Assembly (NCBI GenBank): GCA_036571765.1
Contig: BROE01000004.1
Coordinates: forward strand, 15,978,526 to 16,042,525
Origin: Plecoglossus altivelis
Lineage: Eukaryota > Chordata > Actinopteri > Osmeriformes > Plecoglossidae
DNA: 64,000 nucleotides
Reading direction: 5' to 3'
Shown here: piece after piece, positions 24,641 through 37,049 of the stretch
How the letters are laid out: every line of letters begins with the position of its first letter
Position numbering within the stretch: position 1 is the stretch's first letter
The notes under the pieces: generated by a model
The model's database searches: none
Seen by the model: only the letters and a program-made list of their open reading frames with translations
Told to the model about the DNA's origin: nothing
Made by a program: the position numbers and the translations under genes

Positions 24641-27600
24641 GGTAAAAATGCGGAGGATGTCTAAACCGCATAACACTCGGCTGGCCATCTGCCATGGTAG
24701 TAGTGTGGATTTCAGATTAATTCTTCTGGAGACCACGATTGATTTCCTGTGAAGACTTTTAAGGGAAACAGACAGACTGTAAGCATAGCCTTGAAGGCCA
24801 CCGCTCAATTTTCCCACCTCATACATATGATGTCAACCAGTGTATGGATCATCGGGAGATGAAAATGCCGTTTGCAGCACATGTAGTATGGGGCACCATG
24901 CAAGTCTAAGGAACAACAGTGGTACTTGAGATGTATGGGCTGTGCATCTATGTACAAAACCTTAAGAGAATATCACAGTCTGACCTGTTAAAATACAACT
25001 AGATCCCAAGGCAAAAATCCCCACTTCTATTTGTAGTCTGACTGCATGCTTCCATGGTGTATAATTCCTCTTGTTTATTCTCATGGAAATAACATCCTCC
25101 CATTTCTGTTGGGATGCTATTGATATACATAATTCATGAACACACGTACATGAGCACAGAGACCCTGACGGGAACTGGGGCATCTCTTCAAGCCTGACCG
25201 CTCACTTGCTCAGAAACATCATGTAGCGTGCAATGTTCCTGCTGTCACAATGAAGATTTTGGACCCCATTTTATAAATGCATCTGTGTTTGTTCACCTTT
25301 GTTTCTTGGTGAGCTCTCCTCCTACCCTATAACCTTTGTACTGAAGCTAGCAGCATCACACCATGAATAGCTGTGCTCATCACATCTGTCAGTCTATCAG
25401 CAGCAGGACAGGCCTGGTGCTAAATAGGCCATGTTTGTGTAGCCAGCTAAGTTTGGCCAGCTGGGGTTGCTGTGGAGTGAGTTCAGAGCGTGTGAATGCA
25501 ACCGGATGGAATTGGCTGAACTCTCTCCTCAGTACTGTACTGTCCACTTGTGTCATTGAAAAGCTAGCTGGCAAAAGCAATGTGTCCAAGAGTTCAAAGT
25601 TGAACCCTGGAGTGGGCAAGAGAGGGAGGGAGGGGGCCATAACAATCGATTCGGTGACACCTGTGACGTTAATATGTGGAAGACAAAATTAGACAGACTG
25701 CAACAGTCCACAGCTGGCAGAACCTCTACTCTAGCAAACCACTGCTGCCTACCTCCCTCAATATGCCCTCCAACCCCCCCCCCCCTTCCTGAAAAGACAA
25801 CAGGCTCCTGTAGTTAAATGCATGATAAAGTGTACAGCTTGAAGTTTTAACAGTTCCACTAAGTTAAACTTGCGTTTTGTGAGACTGGTTATGTACCTCG
25901 TTGCTTTATATGGGTCAAATATTTACCTGAATATTACATTCCAACGGAAATGGTTGTGATTAGTAAGCAACACATTTGATAAGGGATGTTGAGAGAAAGT
26001 AAAAGTAATATTTAGTCTTTCTACTGACATAGATACACATAGGTGTGTCTGGAGGATGGCCCCAGAAAATTGCATGGCCAATCCAGTTGATGGCACAGAC
26101 ATTCACAACCACTTCAACGAATTAGGATAGCAGGGAACTTTCTCTTCAAACTAAGTATAATTTTTTTGGTGTGACAACATCTGGCCTCATTTTCAGAAGG
26201 ACAGTGTACAGGGAAAATAATGATGGATCTCTGAAAGGAACAGCTGCCAACTAATTTAAGACTAATGGGAATTCAATAAAACAATTGTTGGTATAAAAAT
26301 ATTCATCAACAACAATGTTTGGAAAAAAGGCATTTTTCCTTAGGGGGGTGGTAGGAGGTTGTTTCAGGGGGAACGAGCAGAGGGGGACACCGCTGGCATA
26401 CAGAGGTACCCATAATTAACTGAGCTAAAGAAAGACCAAATGTACTGTTGAAATTGAAGGGAGAGAAATGAATTCCAAGACTGAGGATAAAAAGAAGACA
26501 GGGAAATACAGAACAAAAAAAGACAGAGAGAGAGGAAAAGAGCGAGAGAGCGTGCATAAGGCAGCATTCTGATGAGGGCAGGATCTCTGCCGACTCTCAC
26601 CATTACAGCAGCAGGGAACGTGGCCCGAGGGCTTTGAAATCAAACCCGTTACATCTGATACTGGATTTCTCTCTGCTCTAAAATTAATGCAATGTGGACT
26701 TGGCTCCTCTAAAGCTGGCCAGTGCCACGTACCATTCCTTCACACAGAGCAGCATACTTGGAGAGGAGGAACAAGAAACTACATTAGAACTCCTCTGGTC
26801 GAAAGGGAAACTTTAGTGGTGGGGAGACATGGAGAATCATGTTAATTTCATTTTTTTCTGAATTATTGGTAGAAATGTGGTTAGTGACAGGGGAGCGATG
26901 GCCTATTAAGTAATATATAATGGTGAAATTATACCATTTGTTCAACATTCCATAAGAATATATATTGTAGATAAACACCCAAGCTATGTCTTGTAGACCA
27001 TTAGCATAATTAACAGACTGGCATTTTGAAGCTGAATGTCAGCATAAACAGCATTGGACACAACTACCCCAGGTCATTTTTTTCAGCCGTGTAATTGGCT
27101 TCTAATGCAGAAGAGTTAAACACACAGATTTTTCTGCCCTTGAAGCAAAAAATCTTCTCCTGCTAATAGGCACCGTGCTGTATCCCAGAGTCCTCCTGGT
27201 GATTACTGGTCGAACCCAAGGTTTGGAGTTTGGGAAGTGCTAAATTATAGATTAAAAAGTATTCCCCTAGATTCTCCCCATGTGTATCTCATCCTGTAGG
27301 GATGAGATAGAGTTACAAAAAAACTCGGAGACAGCTTTTTTGTAATGTCATGTTCAAATCCAAGGCGATGCAAGTCTGGTTCCGGTGTACAAAGCAGCTT
27401 GGCGAGAAATGGACAAGAGGTGTAGCGTCAACCAATAATCAGCCTTTGTTTGGGGGACCTGGCTTGGTGTAACTCCAGTTGTACGGGAGTGAATGGAGTC
27501 AGAATTACCTCTAATGCAGTTTTTGCAGGCCTGTATACTGTGTGTCTACCCCTCACCCCCCCTCACCCCCCTTTAATCTGCCACCCCTCTCTGTCTCTCC

Positions 27601-28667
27601 ACACTGACAGGTTTGTAATATCAACCAGCATGTGTGCTCCTACAGCGAAGCAGCTCCTTGTCTTGTAGATGCCTGGTGAGTCCTTGTGGCCCTGTTACTC
27701 CTGTGTCTATCTTGAGATGTGAAAAATGTTCTGTTACAACTAGATCTGTCCTGAGATGCGTAAAGTGTAATTTGCGCTGGTGTCTGTCTCGTCATCCCAC
27801 CCGACAACTGCTCGGAGATGTGTTGCGATGACGGAAACGGCTGTCTCCAGTCCTTCCAAGCATTTAACTACTTGGGTGCCTTGTTTCAACACCATAGAGA
27901 AGCCCACACTCTGGAGCATGTAATCATTCGTCTCTTTACCTACCAGCCAAAGTGGAGTGACTTTCAAGCTCTAGTGAGTACAGTGCAGGATAATGACTCT
28001 GATGCGCTCAAGTAATGTGGTTAGCATGTTGTTGGGGGTGGGGGGGGACCACAGAGCCATCATCAACCTCTGTGGTAGATAGTGAGGTGTGTGTGTGGTG
28101 GAGATAAAGAGAAAAGGGTTAGAGAGAGAGATTGAGACAGAGCAAATCAAAGGGAAAGAGGGTGATTAAGAGAGAATGCTGGACCTTGAAGGACAGAGTC
28201 AGCAAGAGGAGTGGCTCCACCCGTTTGGACAGGGAGCTCTCTCCAGGAGCCCCCTACACACATAACACACACACACTCATGTGCACACACTCACGCTTAC
28301 AACTATTCTCAAGCGCACCCACATGCATTCATGTGAGCATACACACACACACTTGACATGGTCGACAGGCCGCAGATGGCAGATGACCACCGTATCCTTT
28401 TGTCTACCTCCTTCTTTTGCCCTCTTCTTCTGTTAAGCATCACTGCTGCTCTCTTGCTTTCATCCCCAGTAAGGCTGCTGGAGGGAGGGAGAGAGAGGCT
28501 GTCAGGAAAGCCAGAGCTACCTGACTGTTCAAAATCCCTGGAGGGCCTCATAAGTCCAGCCTCCCTGTTGGGAAGAGGTTGTGACTGTAGCCATGCCACT
28601 CCCCCCACACCTGGAGGGCCAGCCCTCCTCCACTTTCTTCTTCTGTCCGTGGACAGATAACACTTGC
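24641..28667. other. upstream/intergenic DNA without recognised gene
   Basis: Unique DNA with a 13-C run near 25772 and a C-rich patch at 27545-27575. No frame shows a recognisable protein. A plus-strand frame at 27818-28015 stays open but matches nothing I know. Confidence 0.5.
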
Positions 28668-28727
28668 CCTGGTACCACTCAGCAATGATGACAGGCACAT
28701 GGTGGAAGACCTTGTAGATCTCATACG
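28668..28727 (-). CDS. candidate internal exon of an unidentified gene
   Basis: After a TG-rich tract ending in TTAG, the minus strand reads YEIYKVFHHVPVIIAEWYQ. About 16 of 22 codons end in G or C, as is typical of vertebrate coding sequence, and this exceeds the local background. The best donor is a GC-type site (GCAAGT from 28667), giving 60 nt with phase 2 in and phase 1 out. If the frame is read further it enters unremarkable sequence. I do not recognise the protein. The opposite strand is also open here (after a CTGTCCGTGGACAG acceptor-like site), so the strand is not certain. Upstream of gphn, on the same strand. Confidence 0.3.
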
Positions 28728-28894
28728 CTAACACACACACACACACGCATACATGTACATACTCTCACATACAGACACACATACTAACACATGCAAGTGA
28801 ACAAACATGCATTAATACAAAGGGCAAAGGGATCACCAATGCCTGCACACACTTGCACGATGAGATCCCACCTCTGAACGCACACATGTTGTGT

Positions 28895-29125
28895 ACACCA
28901 CGCACTCCACCAACACCCGACAGGTATTGCTACATAAGCATTGCGTATAACTGATTGATAGATATTTAAGCTTACATATAGGCAGGTGTTATTTGTGCTT
29001 TGCATACAATGTACTTTGCGTAATGAGTGTCAACGTAGCAGGACACATACCGATACAGATGAATTACGCATATACTTCATGCTGGTATTTTACTGACGTG
29101 TGAACAACGTGTCCGTGTCCTGTTC
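28895..29125 (+). repeat. partial copy of the CpG-retaining repeat
   Basis: Carries AGGCAGGTGTTATTTGTGC and TTTGCATACAATG, matching the AGGCGGGTGTCGTGTGC and TTGGCATACTGAC motifs at 29.5 kb. It also carries CCGATACAGATGAATTACGC, matching the element-start motif. It abuts the complete element at 29.14 kb. Confidence 0.4.
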
Positions 29126-29139
29126 ACTACACCTTACAT

Positions 29140-30125
29140 GTATGAGGTGTAATCAGTGTCAGCTGCGCACAGTGCGTTCACTGCGTGCCTGATACGGGTG
29201 AATTTCGCGTGGGGTACTCGTGCGAGTTTTAGAAAACACGGCGTTCATACTTTACAGTTTGACATAATATTTTTATGTGCTTATAACAGGCGTAATTTGT
29301 GCATATTACATTTGATAAGGCGTACGTACACGTGCGCATTCAAAATATTAATTTTAAAACAAGCTGAGCCAACCCTTGGTAGTTCACGGATCTAGGTGAG
29401 CAGGTGTGCGCAGGCATTTCAGAATGCGAACACACGTTACCTGTGCGCACGCCTTAATATCGATCAAAATACGCGAGACTTACGCCTACGAAAACACTAC
29501 GCCCATTTGATAAATTTCTAGGCGTACGCAAAGGCGGGTGTCGTGTGCTTGGCATACTGACACTTTTGCGCAGCGTAGCCCAGGTAAGCCTGCAGACACC
29601 TGTACGCCTAGACGCGTGAGGTCTTTCGGTACAAGGTATGTACAAGCTTTGAATATGTTATTCATGTACTTGTCAATGATTATCGTCTCTGAACAATTGA
29701 ATTATATCCCTTCAATCATTCAGATAAATGTAATATTTCACGGACTAAAGTCTCTTACGCCATTTACACAGTAATTATTATAATTTGATGGATAACAAGG
29801 CGTGCACAGAGATACGTGTGACGTTTCCTTTGCACACCGACACCATTGCGCAGCGAACACCACCCGCCCAGGCGAGTGAGCTATTAAGGCTTGGCTTTAA
29901 GATCGCTGTTTCGAAAGTAATGTTTTCGATGCGCACGTCACTATGCGCACGCCTTATCAAATGAAACATGCACAAAATACTCATATTTATACCAACACCA
30001 AATTTTCTATCAAACTGAAAGGAGTAACATTCATTCAGCGGTCTCAGAAACTCGCCAGAGTAGCCCACGCGTAATTCACCTGTATCAGGGTGAACGCTGT
30101 CACTGATTACACCCCATACACTCAC
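29140..30125. mobile_element. 1-kb inverted-repeat element (CpG-retaining family)
   Basis: Left arm 29140-29640 (plus) and right arm about 29770-30125 (minus) are reverse complements over their outer 350 bp. Both start from the outside with GTATG(A/G)GGTGTAATCAGTG, then TGATAC(G/A)GGTGAATT, then CGCGTGGG and CATTTGATAAGGCGT. The centre (29650-29770) is AT-rich. CpG is unusually well kept (GCGTACGC and GTGCGCACGCC). No open frame is shared between the arms. This is either a fold-back/MITE-type DNA transposon or two insertions head to head. Family unknown to me. Confidence 0.6.
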
Positions 30126-30129
30126 ATGC

Positions 30130-33100
30130 ACACACAGACAAAGGCACATGCAACCTCTCACTGACACACTGCTTCATATTTAACAAAACAAGACCGTTTT
30201 AACTCTGACCTCTGAGTGACACTGCAAGAATATTATACCAATAACAAGGGAAATAATCTGCATGATAATGGTTCTACCAAGGTGTGTCGAATGATCACTA
30301 TCATGCACAAGATATTAAAAAAGATGATGAAAGACTGGCTACTGTGTATGTCCCAGCGCTACTGGAGCTGTTTTGAATGCACCAGAAAGCAGAGGATCTG
30401 GAATGGTTCCCTGTAAAACACTCAGCCTTGACATGATTCAGGTTCTACCATGAACCAACACAGTTGTTTCTCCTCCTTTCAAAGCTGGAAGGCAGCCTCC
30501 CTCACCAGGCTGGAGGGACCCAGACTGGAGCCTGCAACAACATACACGTTTATCTGAGGGACCTCTGTGGCCTGTCTGAGCCAGAGGCTGGTGTTGGTGG
30601 TGGGGGAAGGACAGTGTTAAGCTGTTTGCTGCTGCCATGTCATGTCTGTGCGTTAATGGGGAGGGGGGGGGGGCTCTCTGCACCAGAGAGATTCCGTGGG
30701 ATGCGTGGTGCAGTTTGATGAGTCTCTCTTGCTGCAGTGCGAGAAAACGATGGAGAGGACAACAGAGGAAAAGAGAGAGAGTGCGTGAAGAGAGCCCCCC
30801 TCCCAGCGGAGCTGAGCTTCACATTCTCTCCCTTTGGCATCATGGTCACACACACACGTGCACACTCTCACACACATGCCTGCTCACGCACTGTGTGCTT
30901 TGGTGACTGAGCATGCTCTGCGATTCCAATTCGTACAACCTGCATGATAACAACCCCTGGTGTACAGGGTCCCTGAGGAGGTAATCTCTGCCTCTCTACC
31001 TCCCTGCTCAGCTTCCTCGCTCTACTTCTATCTCTATTCATTTGTCTATCACATTGTGGAGGATAATGGAATTTCTTCTGTACTAATACCACTCACTAAT
31101 CAATAGAACTAGTCATTGGATACTAGTTATTCTGTTTTCATGGGAGTTTGATATTGGTAATAGTAGACTGCGTTGGATAACGGTTGGATAGACGTTTTAG
31201 GATTAGGAGAAATTACTGGGTAAACAACCCTTGTCATGACTACAAGGAGTACTTCAACTATGATCTCTCTCTTCCCTGAGAGTGGTCATAGGCTAGGAGC
31301 TGCGAATCTATTTCTCTGTGACTGTTATTACTGTGACTATAACACTATTACTGCCTGACTATTTATGTTTACATTCTTTTGCCCTTAAAAAATGGTCCTC
31401 TGGCCTTTGAAGCAGAGAGTGACATTATTGAGATCTAAGATTGGTGCCCTCCGAGTCTGCAGGCTGATAAAAAACCAGAACTCAACTGAACTTAATCACT
31501 CTGTTAATGTCATCTACACCCCTCACTCTTTCTCTCCATCAAGCGCTTGCCCCACTAGATTGTTAACAATGTTTCTGACTTCTCAATCCAGGATGAAGAC
31601 GCATTTTTTCACAGAGGGAGGAGAGGAAGGGAGTTCTGTTTGACAATCTACAGAACACTGTGTGGAGTGGATCCCTGCTGTGGTACTGCACAGGCATGGA
31701 CCAGAGCGGAGACCCAGAGGGGAACAACACTGCTTGGCAAAGCAGCTCTAACCTAACATATGGAGGCCTAATGAGACTGTAAGCAAGGCACTTCCAAGTG
31801 AGGTTAGATGAGGCCAAGTATGAATGGAACACAGGAGAACAGTGGAGGGTATGGGAACACTAACAAAGACAGGGGGAGAGGGAGAGAGAGAGAGAGAGGA
31901 AGGAAGAAGGGGAAATGAAAGGGACAGAGATAAAAAGGAAGGAATGAAGAAGACAGAGAGAAAGAGAGATGGAGACAGGGAAAGAAAGAGAGGGAGAAAT
32001 ATTGTAGGTGCATACACATATCAGTCATGTATATCAACAGAAGAAGATTGGCAGCTTTCTATGGAGGGGATGCTATCAAAAGTGGCGCGACCACACACTA
32101 CAGCGGTAACACGTTGGCTTTCATACTAATATCAGTCTTTTTAGTGGCAGGTTGATGAAATTTACATTTAGATTGAAATGACTGGGGGCTGGCCAGGAGG
32201 CCAAGGAGGGCCGGAGGGAGAGGCAGGGGGAGTTGTCTAAGCCTTACTCACAGCTAGCTAGGGGGTGTTACATTTCCTCAGCCATTCTCCTCCTTTCCTT
32301 CTTTCTCCTCAGCTATATCCTCTACAGCCTGACTACAGATCTCTCCTCACCCCTCCTTTTTTCAATCCCACTCACCTTTTCTCTCCTCACCACTCCCCTC
32401 TCCTAAACTCTCCTACTCTCTGCAGCCCCTGCAGTCTTTTTCTCATTCCTCTGACTCTCACCATCCCTACCCCTTCATCCCAGCCTTCTTCCTATCCTCC
32501 CCCTTCTTCCTTTCCTCACCTGCTCTCCCTACCTCACCTGTCTCTTTCCTTTAAACTTCTACTACACAATCTCTCAATTTTTCACCCTTCATATCCTATA
32601 CTCCTCCTCTCCTTCCTTCTTACACTAATATGCATTTCCTGGGGCCCTGCAAGATGTGTGATTTAAAGAGAAGAACAACTAACAAATATATGAGAAATTA
32701 CCTGTGTTTGCCCTGTGCTTCACCTGAGATATGCTTTTTAATAGCAGACAAAGGGAATCCCCTCCACAGCACTCCTGTGTTGATACTATATGCTGGTGAT
32801 TACTGATTTTCAAGAGTAAAATGTAAGTTATAGAACATAGTTTTGCATTGTGTCTTGTCTGATGGAATGAACAATCATAAAATTACTACATCTTTACAGT
32901 TATAGTTATCTTTACTGTTGATACACAGATAGTGTGTAGGTTTGCTTTCAGATATGAATTAGATGCATTCAATGTTTTCATGCTTGGATTACTTAAGATA
33001 ACATATACTATCTTTTCTCGTAAGTGGATTCCACACCATATTAATGTTGCGTGGTACCACACAACAGAAGGAGGAGGAGGTGGAGCCAAGAATTAAATAT

Positions 33101-34370
33101 GTTTAAGATCATGAATGTGTTTCTGCATGATGTTAAGGCTTTGTCACTAAACACCATTATTAAACTCCTATCCATTCTAAACATAACATTATTCATCATG
33201 GATCAGCAAGCTCACTGTTAGAAGATATTTGGAAGTAAATAGTGCCACCCAGTGTTAATATTGTATACAATCAGGGCAAACGTACATGTATGACAAACAG
33301 AAGAAGTATGCAACACAATAAAAAGAAAAACATGCATTACCAAGCAATATGTGGGACTTAATTTGTGTCAACTACAATCTTTACAAATTGTATCCTTTTA
33401 TTTGTGAAAGAGTTTCAACATTTATTGTTCTGGATAATAGACGTAAACTGCATCTACAGTACACTGGAACCTTATAGCTGTATAATTCTGTATCATCCAC
33501 TTAATAAAAACCAAAAGATCAATACATTCCTGACATACATACATTCAAGTGGTCACTCACAGAGATAATACTCTAAACGGCTCCTGTCATTTTGTACTTT
33601 CAGTCAATAAGAATAGCTGATGGCACATGACTAAGGCACCCATAACTACCTAAGACCAACCAGTGGTAGGGGGACACAGCTGGTCTCCTGTCCAGGGATG
33701 ATTTATTCAGCAGGGTTGCACTCAATTCTGCAGCAACAAGAACTCACAATGCTAGTTTCACTTATCCGAAGAAACAGCAAAGAAAGTGCACTTTCTGATG
33801 CAGTACTGCTTATATCCACTAAGTGTCAGTGCAGCCTGCCATCAAACGTTGGGAGCATGTCTACGGCACCGAGGGGAACCATGGGTAGGCAGAGCACAGG
33901 CAGGAGCCGGATTCAGCCAGCATCAGTTTCACAGAGCCGCACTGCATCAAGCACGTGGTAATTGTTAATAATAAGCAAAAATGAGCCTTCTAGGTTTATG
34001 AGAGGTGGCTCGTTGCAGGATTTATTGGGGACTGAGCCTTGGGGCAACTCTGCATCTTGCAACTCGTTAAGCATCAGTGAGTGATGAATTCATGAAGCAT
34101 ACATTTTCAAGAGCACTGGGGCAAGCATATCTAGCCTGGGGAAGGAGAGAGTCAAGTGGGGCGGTGGGTCTCGAAGACATCTTGCAGATGAGGTGGGGTG
34201 TGGGGAGATGCTATGTCTCAGAAAAGTAATAAAACAAACATCCAAAGCAAATGGAAACATACTGGCCTTCACAGAGGTTGAGAGGTCGTTCAGTCAGTTA
34301 CTGTAACACGTACAGTCATGGCCAAACATGCAGGCATTGACATATGCCTATACATATGCCTATATTATAC
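30130..34370. other. intergenic DNA, no gene recognised
   Basis: Mixed unique DNA with a short G run (30663-30672), a GA-rich tract (31870-31995) and the pyrimidine tract listed separately. A motif ACAGTCATGGCCAAA at 34312-34326 resembles the terminal repeat of a common fish Tc1 family, but the rest of that element is not visible. Confidence 0.5.
32265..32635. repeat. pyrimidine-rich tract
   Basis: About 370 bp dominated by C and T (CTCCTC, CCCTTC, TTCTCC). The 133-residue plus-strand open frame across it is made almost only of Leu, Ser, Pro and Phe and is compositional. Confidence 0.8.
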
Positions 34371-34372
34371 TA

Positions 34373-34450
34373 TCCAGGTCACAGTTGCAAATGAGAACTT
34401 GTTCTCAACTAGCCTACCTGGTTAAATAAAGGTGAAATTTAAAAAAAAAA
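34373..34450 (+). mobile_element. 3' end of a fish retroposon
   Basis: CAGTTGCAAATGAGAACTTG, then TTCTCAACTAGCCTACCTGG and TTAAATAAAGGTGAAATTT, and a short A run. I recognise this as a very common retroposon terminus in teleost genomes. It contains AATAAA and ends in poly-A. No upstream body is evident, so it is a 5'-truncated copy. LINE or SINE origin is not decidable here. Confidence 0.6.
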
Positions 34451-36399
34451 TGTTGTGTTTTGCAATGTTTCGTGCAGAGGGATTTATTTAAAATACATCC
34501 CAAATTTCACAACTTTTAGGCCCTAGAACAAAATGACCGGCTGAGATAATTTAACTAATTATTTCGTAAGCACGTGGAAAAGAATGATCCTGATCATCAA
34601 TACTTTAGGTGAAATCACTATCATTCTGACTGGATTGCAAAGAAGACTATACTATATAGTAGCAGACTATATAATATCTATGAAAGGTGGGAATAAAACA
34701 CTTTAAAGGCATGCCATTATTTTCTAGTATACCATAGAAGCATGTGAACACAAATTAAATACTACATAATCTGAAGCAGAAAACTTTGCAACCCATGGAA
34801 TTAGTCACTGCCAGTCCTTTTGGCCATGGCTGTCACACAGCTGTTTCCTTGTGTTATGATTGAAGTTGGGGCTCGTCCATGTATTGCTGCTGAGTTGGTA
34901 AATGTAAAGACACTACTTTTCAAAGAGAAAAAGCTTTTTTCAGAATGAACTGAAAATTCAGGTTAACAGGTGTAGGTGTATACAGGCCCAGAAACAGATA
35001 CAGAGAGGATGAAAAGAGGAGTTAGCTCACAAAAGTCCAGTTTACAGAGTGAAGACTGCTCTTTACAGGAGAGTTAAAATAAGTTCCACTATACAGAAAG
35101 CAAACTGGCCTAATTTTTATGATAGCACAAACCAAACTTAAAATGAAACAATGTAACAAAAGATCGAAACGTTAAGAAAACGAAAGAAAAAGGTGAAACA
35201 TAGATATGTAAAAGGTTGAGAGACTGGCATAAACAAGACAGAAAGGAGAGGGGGAGAGATAACGAGAGAGAAAAGCAAAGTGGAGGGAGAGCAATTAGCC
35301 AGAGATAAAAGGCATAGCGGGGAGAGTGAGACAACCTCCTATTACTCCAATTAATCCAATTTAAAAAATAACTTAGCGCACCAGAAAGGCAGATACATTT
35401 CCCTGACAACAGCAAGTGTTGGGGGTCATGAGTGGGCAGCGGGCGTGGGCCTCCTGCCAGGCTGAGCAGAAAACAGCATGCTGGCATTTCAGTTGGCAGA
35501 GGGGAACACGTGGACTGTCAGCAGGGACATTAACACTAATTCAACTAGACTTGTTGATATTTTTTTCATGGTGGTAATGATGTTAATGGCAGCATTTTAA
35601 TGCCTGTGTGTAAGAGAAACAGGGAATATTAATAGAACAGAGTGGGGAACTAGGGATTAAAACTAGGGAACTAGGGAATTAAAATGGATAAGAGAAGGAG
35701 GGGATATTACACATAGATAAATGCAATCTTTTCTATTTTAGTCAGCATATGTCCATACAACAGACAAAGTACATTCTATGAGATATGCTAATTTCCATTT
35801 TTCAACAATAACCAGGAGAAGATTTTAATATTATGCATTCAATCAAAAAGACAAAGTACCTGAATGCACAACTTGTCAAGCACTTGTCTCAGAGGGTAAA
35901 GCTAGCCACACACAAAAAGTGCACCAATCGAGGAGAGGAAAGTACAAGGTCTGTGCTTTACTTCAGGGGAGAGAGGCGCTGCCAAGGCCTTGAAAGGGCT
36001 TAGAGACAGGTGTGTGGATAATGGCAAGGCACAGCAGAGGAGACTCAGGGCAGGCGAAGCATGTTAAAGGGGTCATAACAAGGACCAAGGACACTAATGT
36101 TAATAAAACCTCAAATTACGTTTGTGCTGCACCTATACAAGTGCATGTGTCATCTTTCTATTCCTGGTTAGAGATGAACTGCCTGCATTCCTCACTGCTC
36201 AGATCAGAAGTGCTTTTTGTCAAGTGAAACAAGGATTCCCACAAGTGTTCTTGAAATGTAATGAGAAAGGCGTGAAAAGTAGAGAAAATACTGAGTCAGT
36301 GTGAGAAAGACAGATACATGTGTGGGGTAGATAAATTAAGTACAAATCACAAAGATGGCACCACGAAGAGCTGGAGAGACTATGTTTATGGCTAAGTAT
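34451..36399. other. intergenic DNA, nothing recognised
   Basis: AT-rich unique sequence with scattered GA-rich patches (35230-35290). No gene, long repeat or transposon protein seen. Confidence 0.5.
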
Positions 36400-37045
36400 C
36401 AGAATCGGTTTTATTCGCTATGCAAGATATTCAAGCACAAAATTTACTGTGGGAGGAAAGTGCAACATAAAACATATATGGAATATAATGAAGGTTGATG
36501 AAAATATAATTAAAAAGCTATTATAAAATACAAATATAAGATAAAAAGTGCACACTCGCTGTACAGATGGAGGAATATAACTATAGTAAGTGGGGTACAT
36601 ATAGTGCAGTGGGAGGGGGGGTATATACACAGTAGTGCAACAGTGGGAGGGGGGGTAAAAACAGGGGGAGGGGGAGGTATATACACAGTAGTGCAAAATC
36701 ACAGTGGTAAGTTTTAAGTTGTCATGTCATGTGCTAAAGTGGCTTGAGTAGAGTGCAGTAGTAGGATCCCGGAATGGGGGTGTGGGGGTGTTGGTAGTTT
36801 GTGGCAATGCCGGTAGTTTGTGGCAATGTCATACTGAGTCCTTGGCCCTGTTGAAGAGGGCATTAGCAGAGGGATAGAAGCTGTTCCTGTGGCGAGAGGT
36901 TTTGGTCCTGATGGACCACAGCCTCCTGCCAGAGGGGAGCAGCTGAAGCACAGAGTGTCCAGGGTGAGAGGAATAAGTCGCAATCTTCCTCACTCGCCTC
37001 AAGGACCTCGAGGTTCCTGGGTTGCACCTTCTCAGCGGCATGGAT
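36400..37045 (-). mobile_element. 3' fragment of a jockey-superfamily LINE
   Basis: On the minus strand, 37045-36830 reads RRVRKIATYSSHPGHSVLQL, then LPSGRRLWSIRTKTSRHRNS and FYPSANALFNRAKDSV. This is the C-terminal tail found at the end of ORF2 in many fish LINEs of the CR1/L2/Rex1 type. The 3' UTR follows, with locally repeated TATATACACAGTAGTGCA and GGGAGGGGGGG motifs (36595-36700). The element ends near CAGAATCGGTTTTATTCGC, a terminus common in fish genomes. The RT core is absent. The exact family is not settled. Confidence 0.65.
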
Positions 37046-37049
37046 GATG

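Noticed and set aside
27818..28015. Plus-strand frame with a good donor (GTGAGTAC near 27974)
   Set aside because: No convincing acceptor and no recognised peptide. A second frame over the same DNA is equally open.
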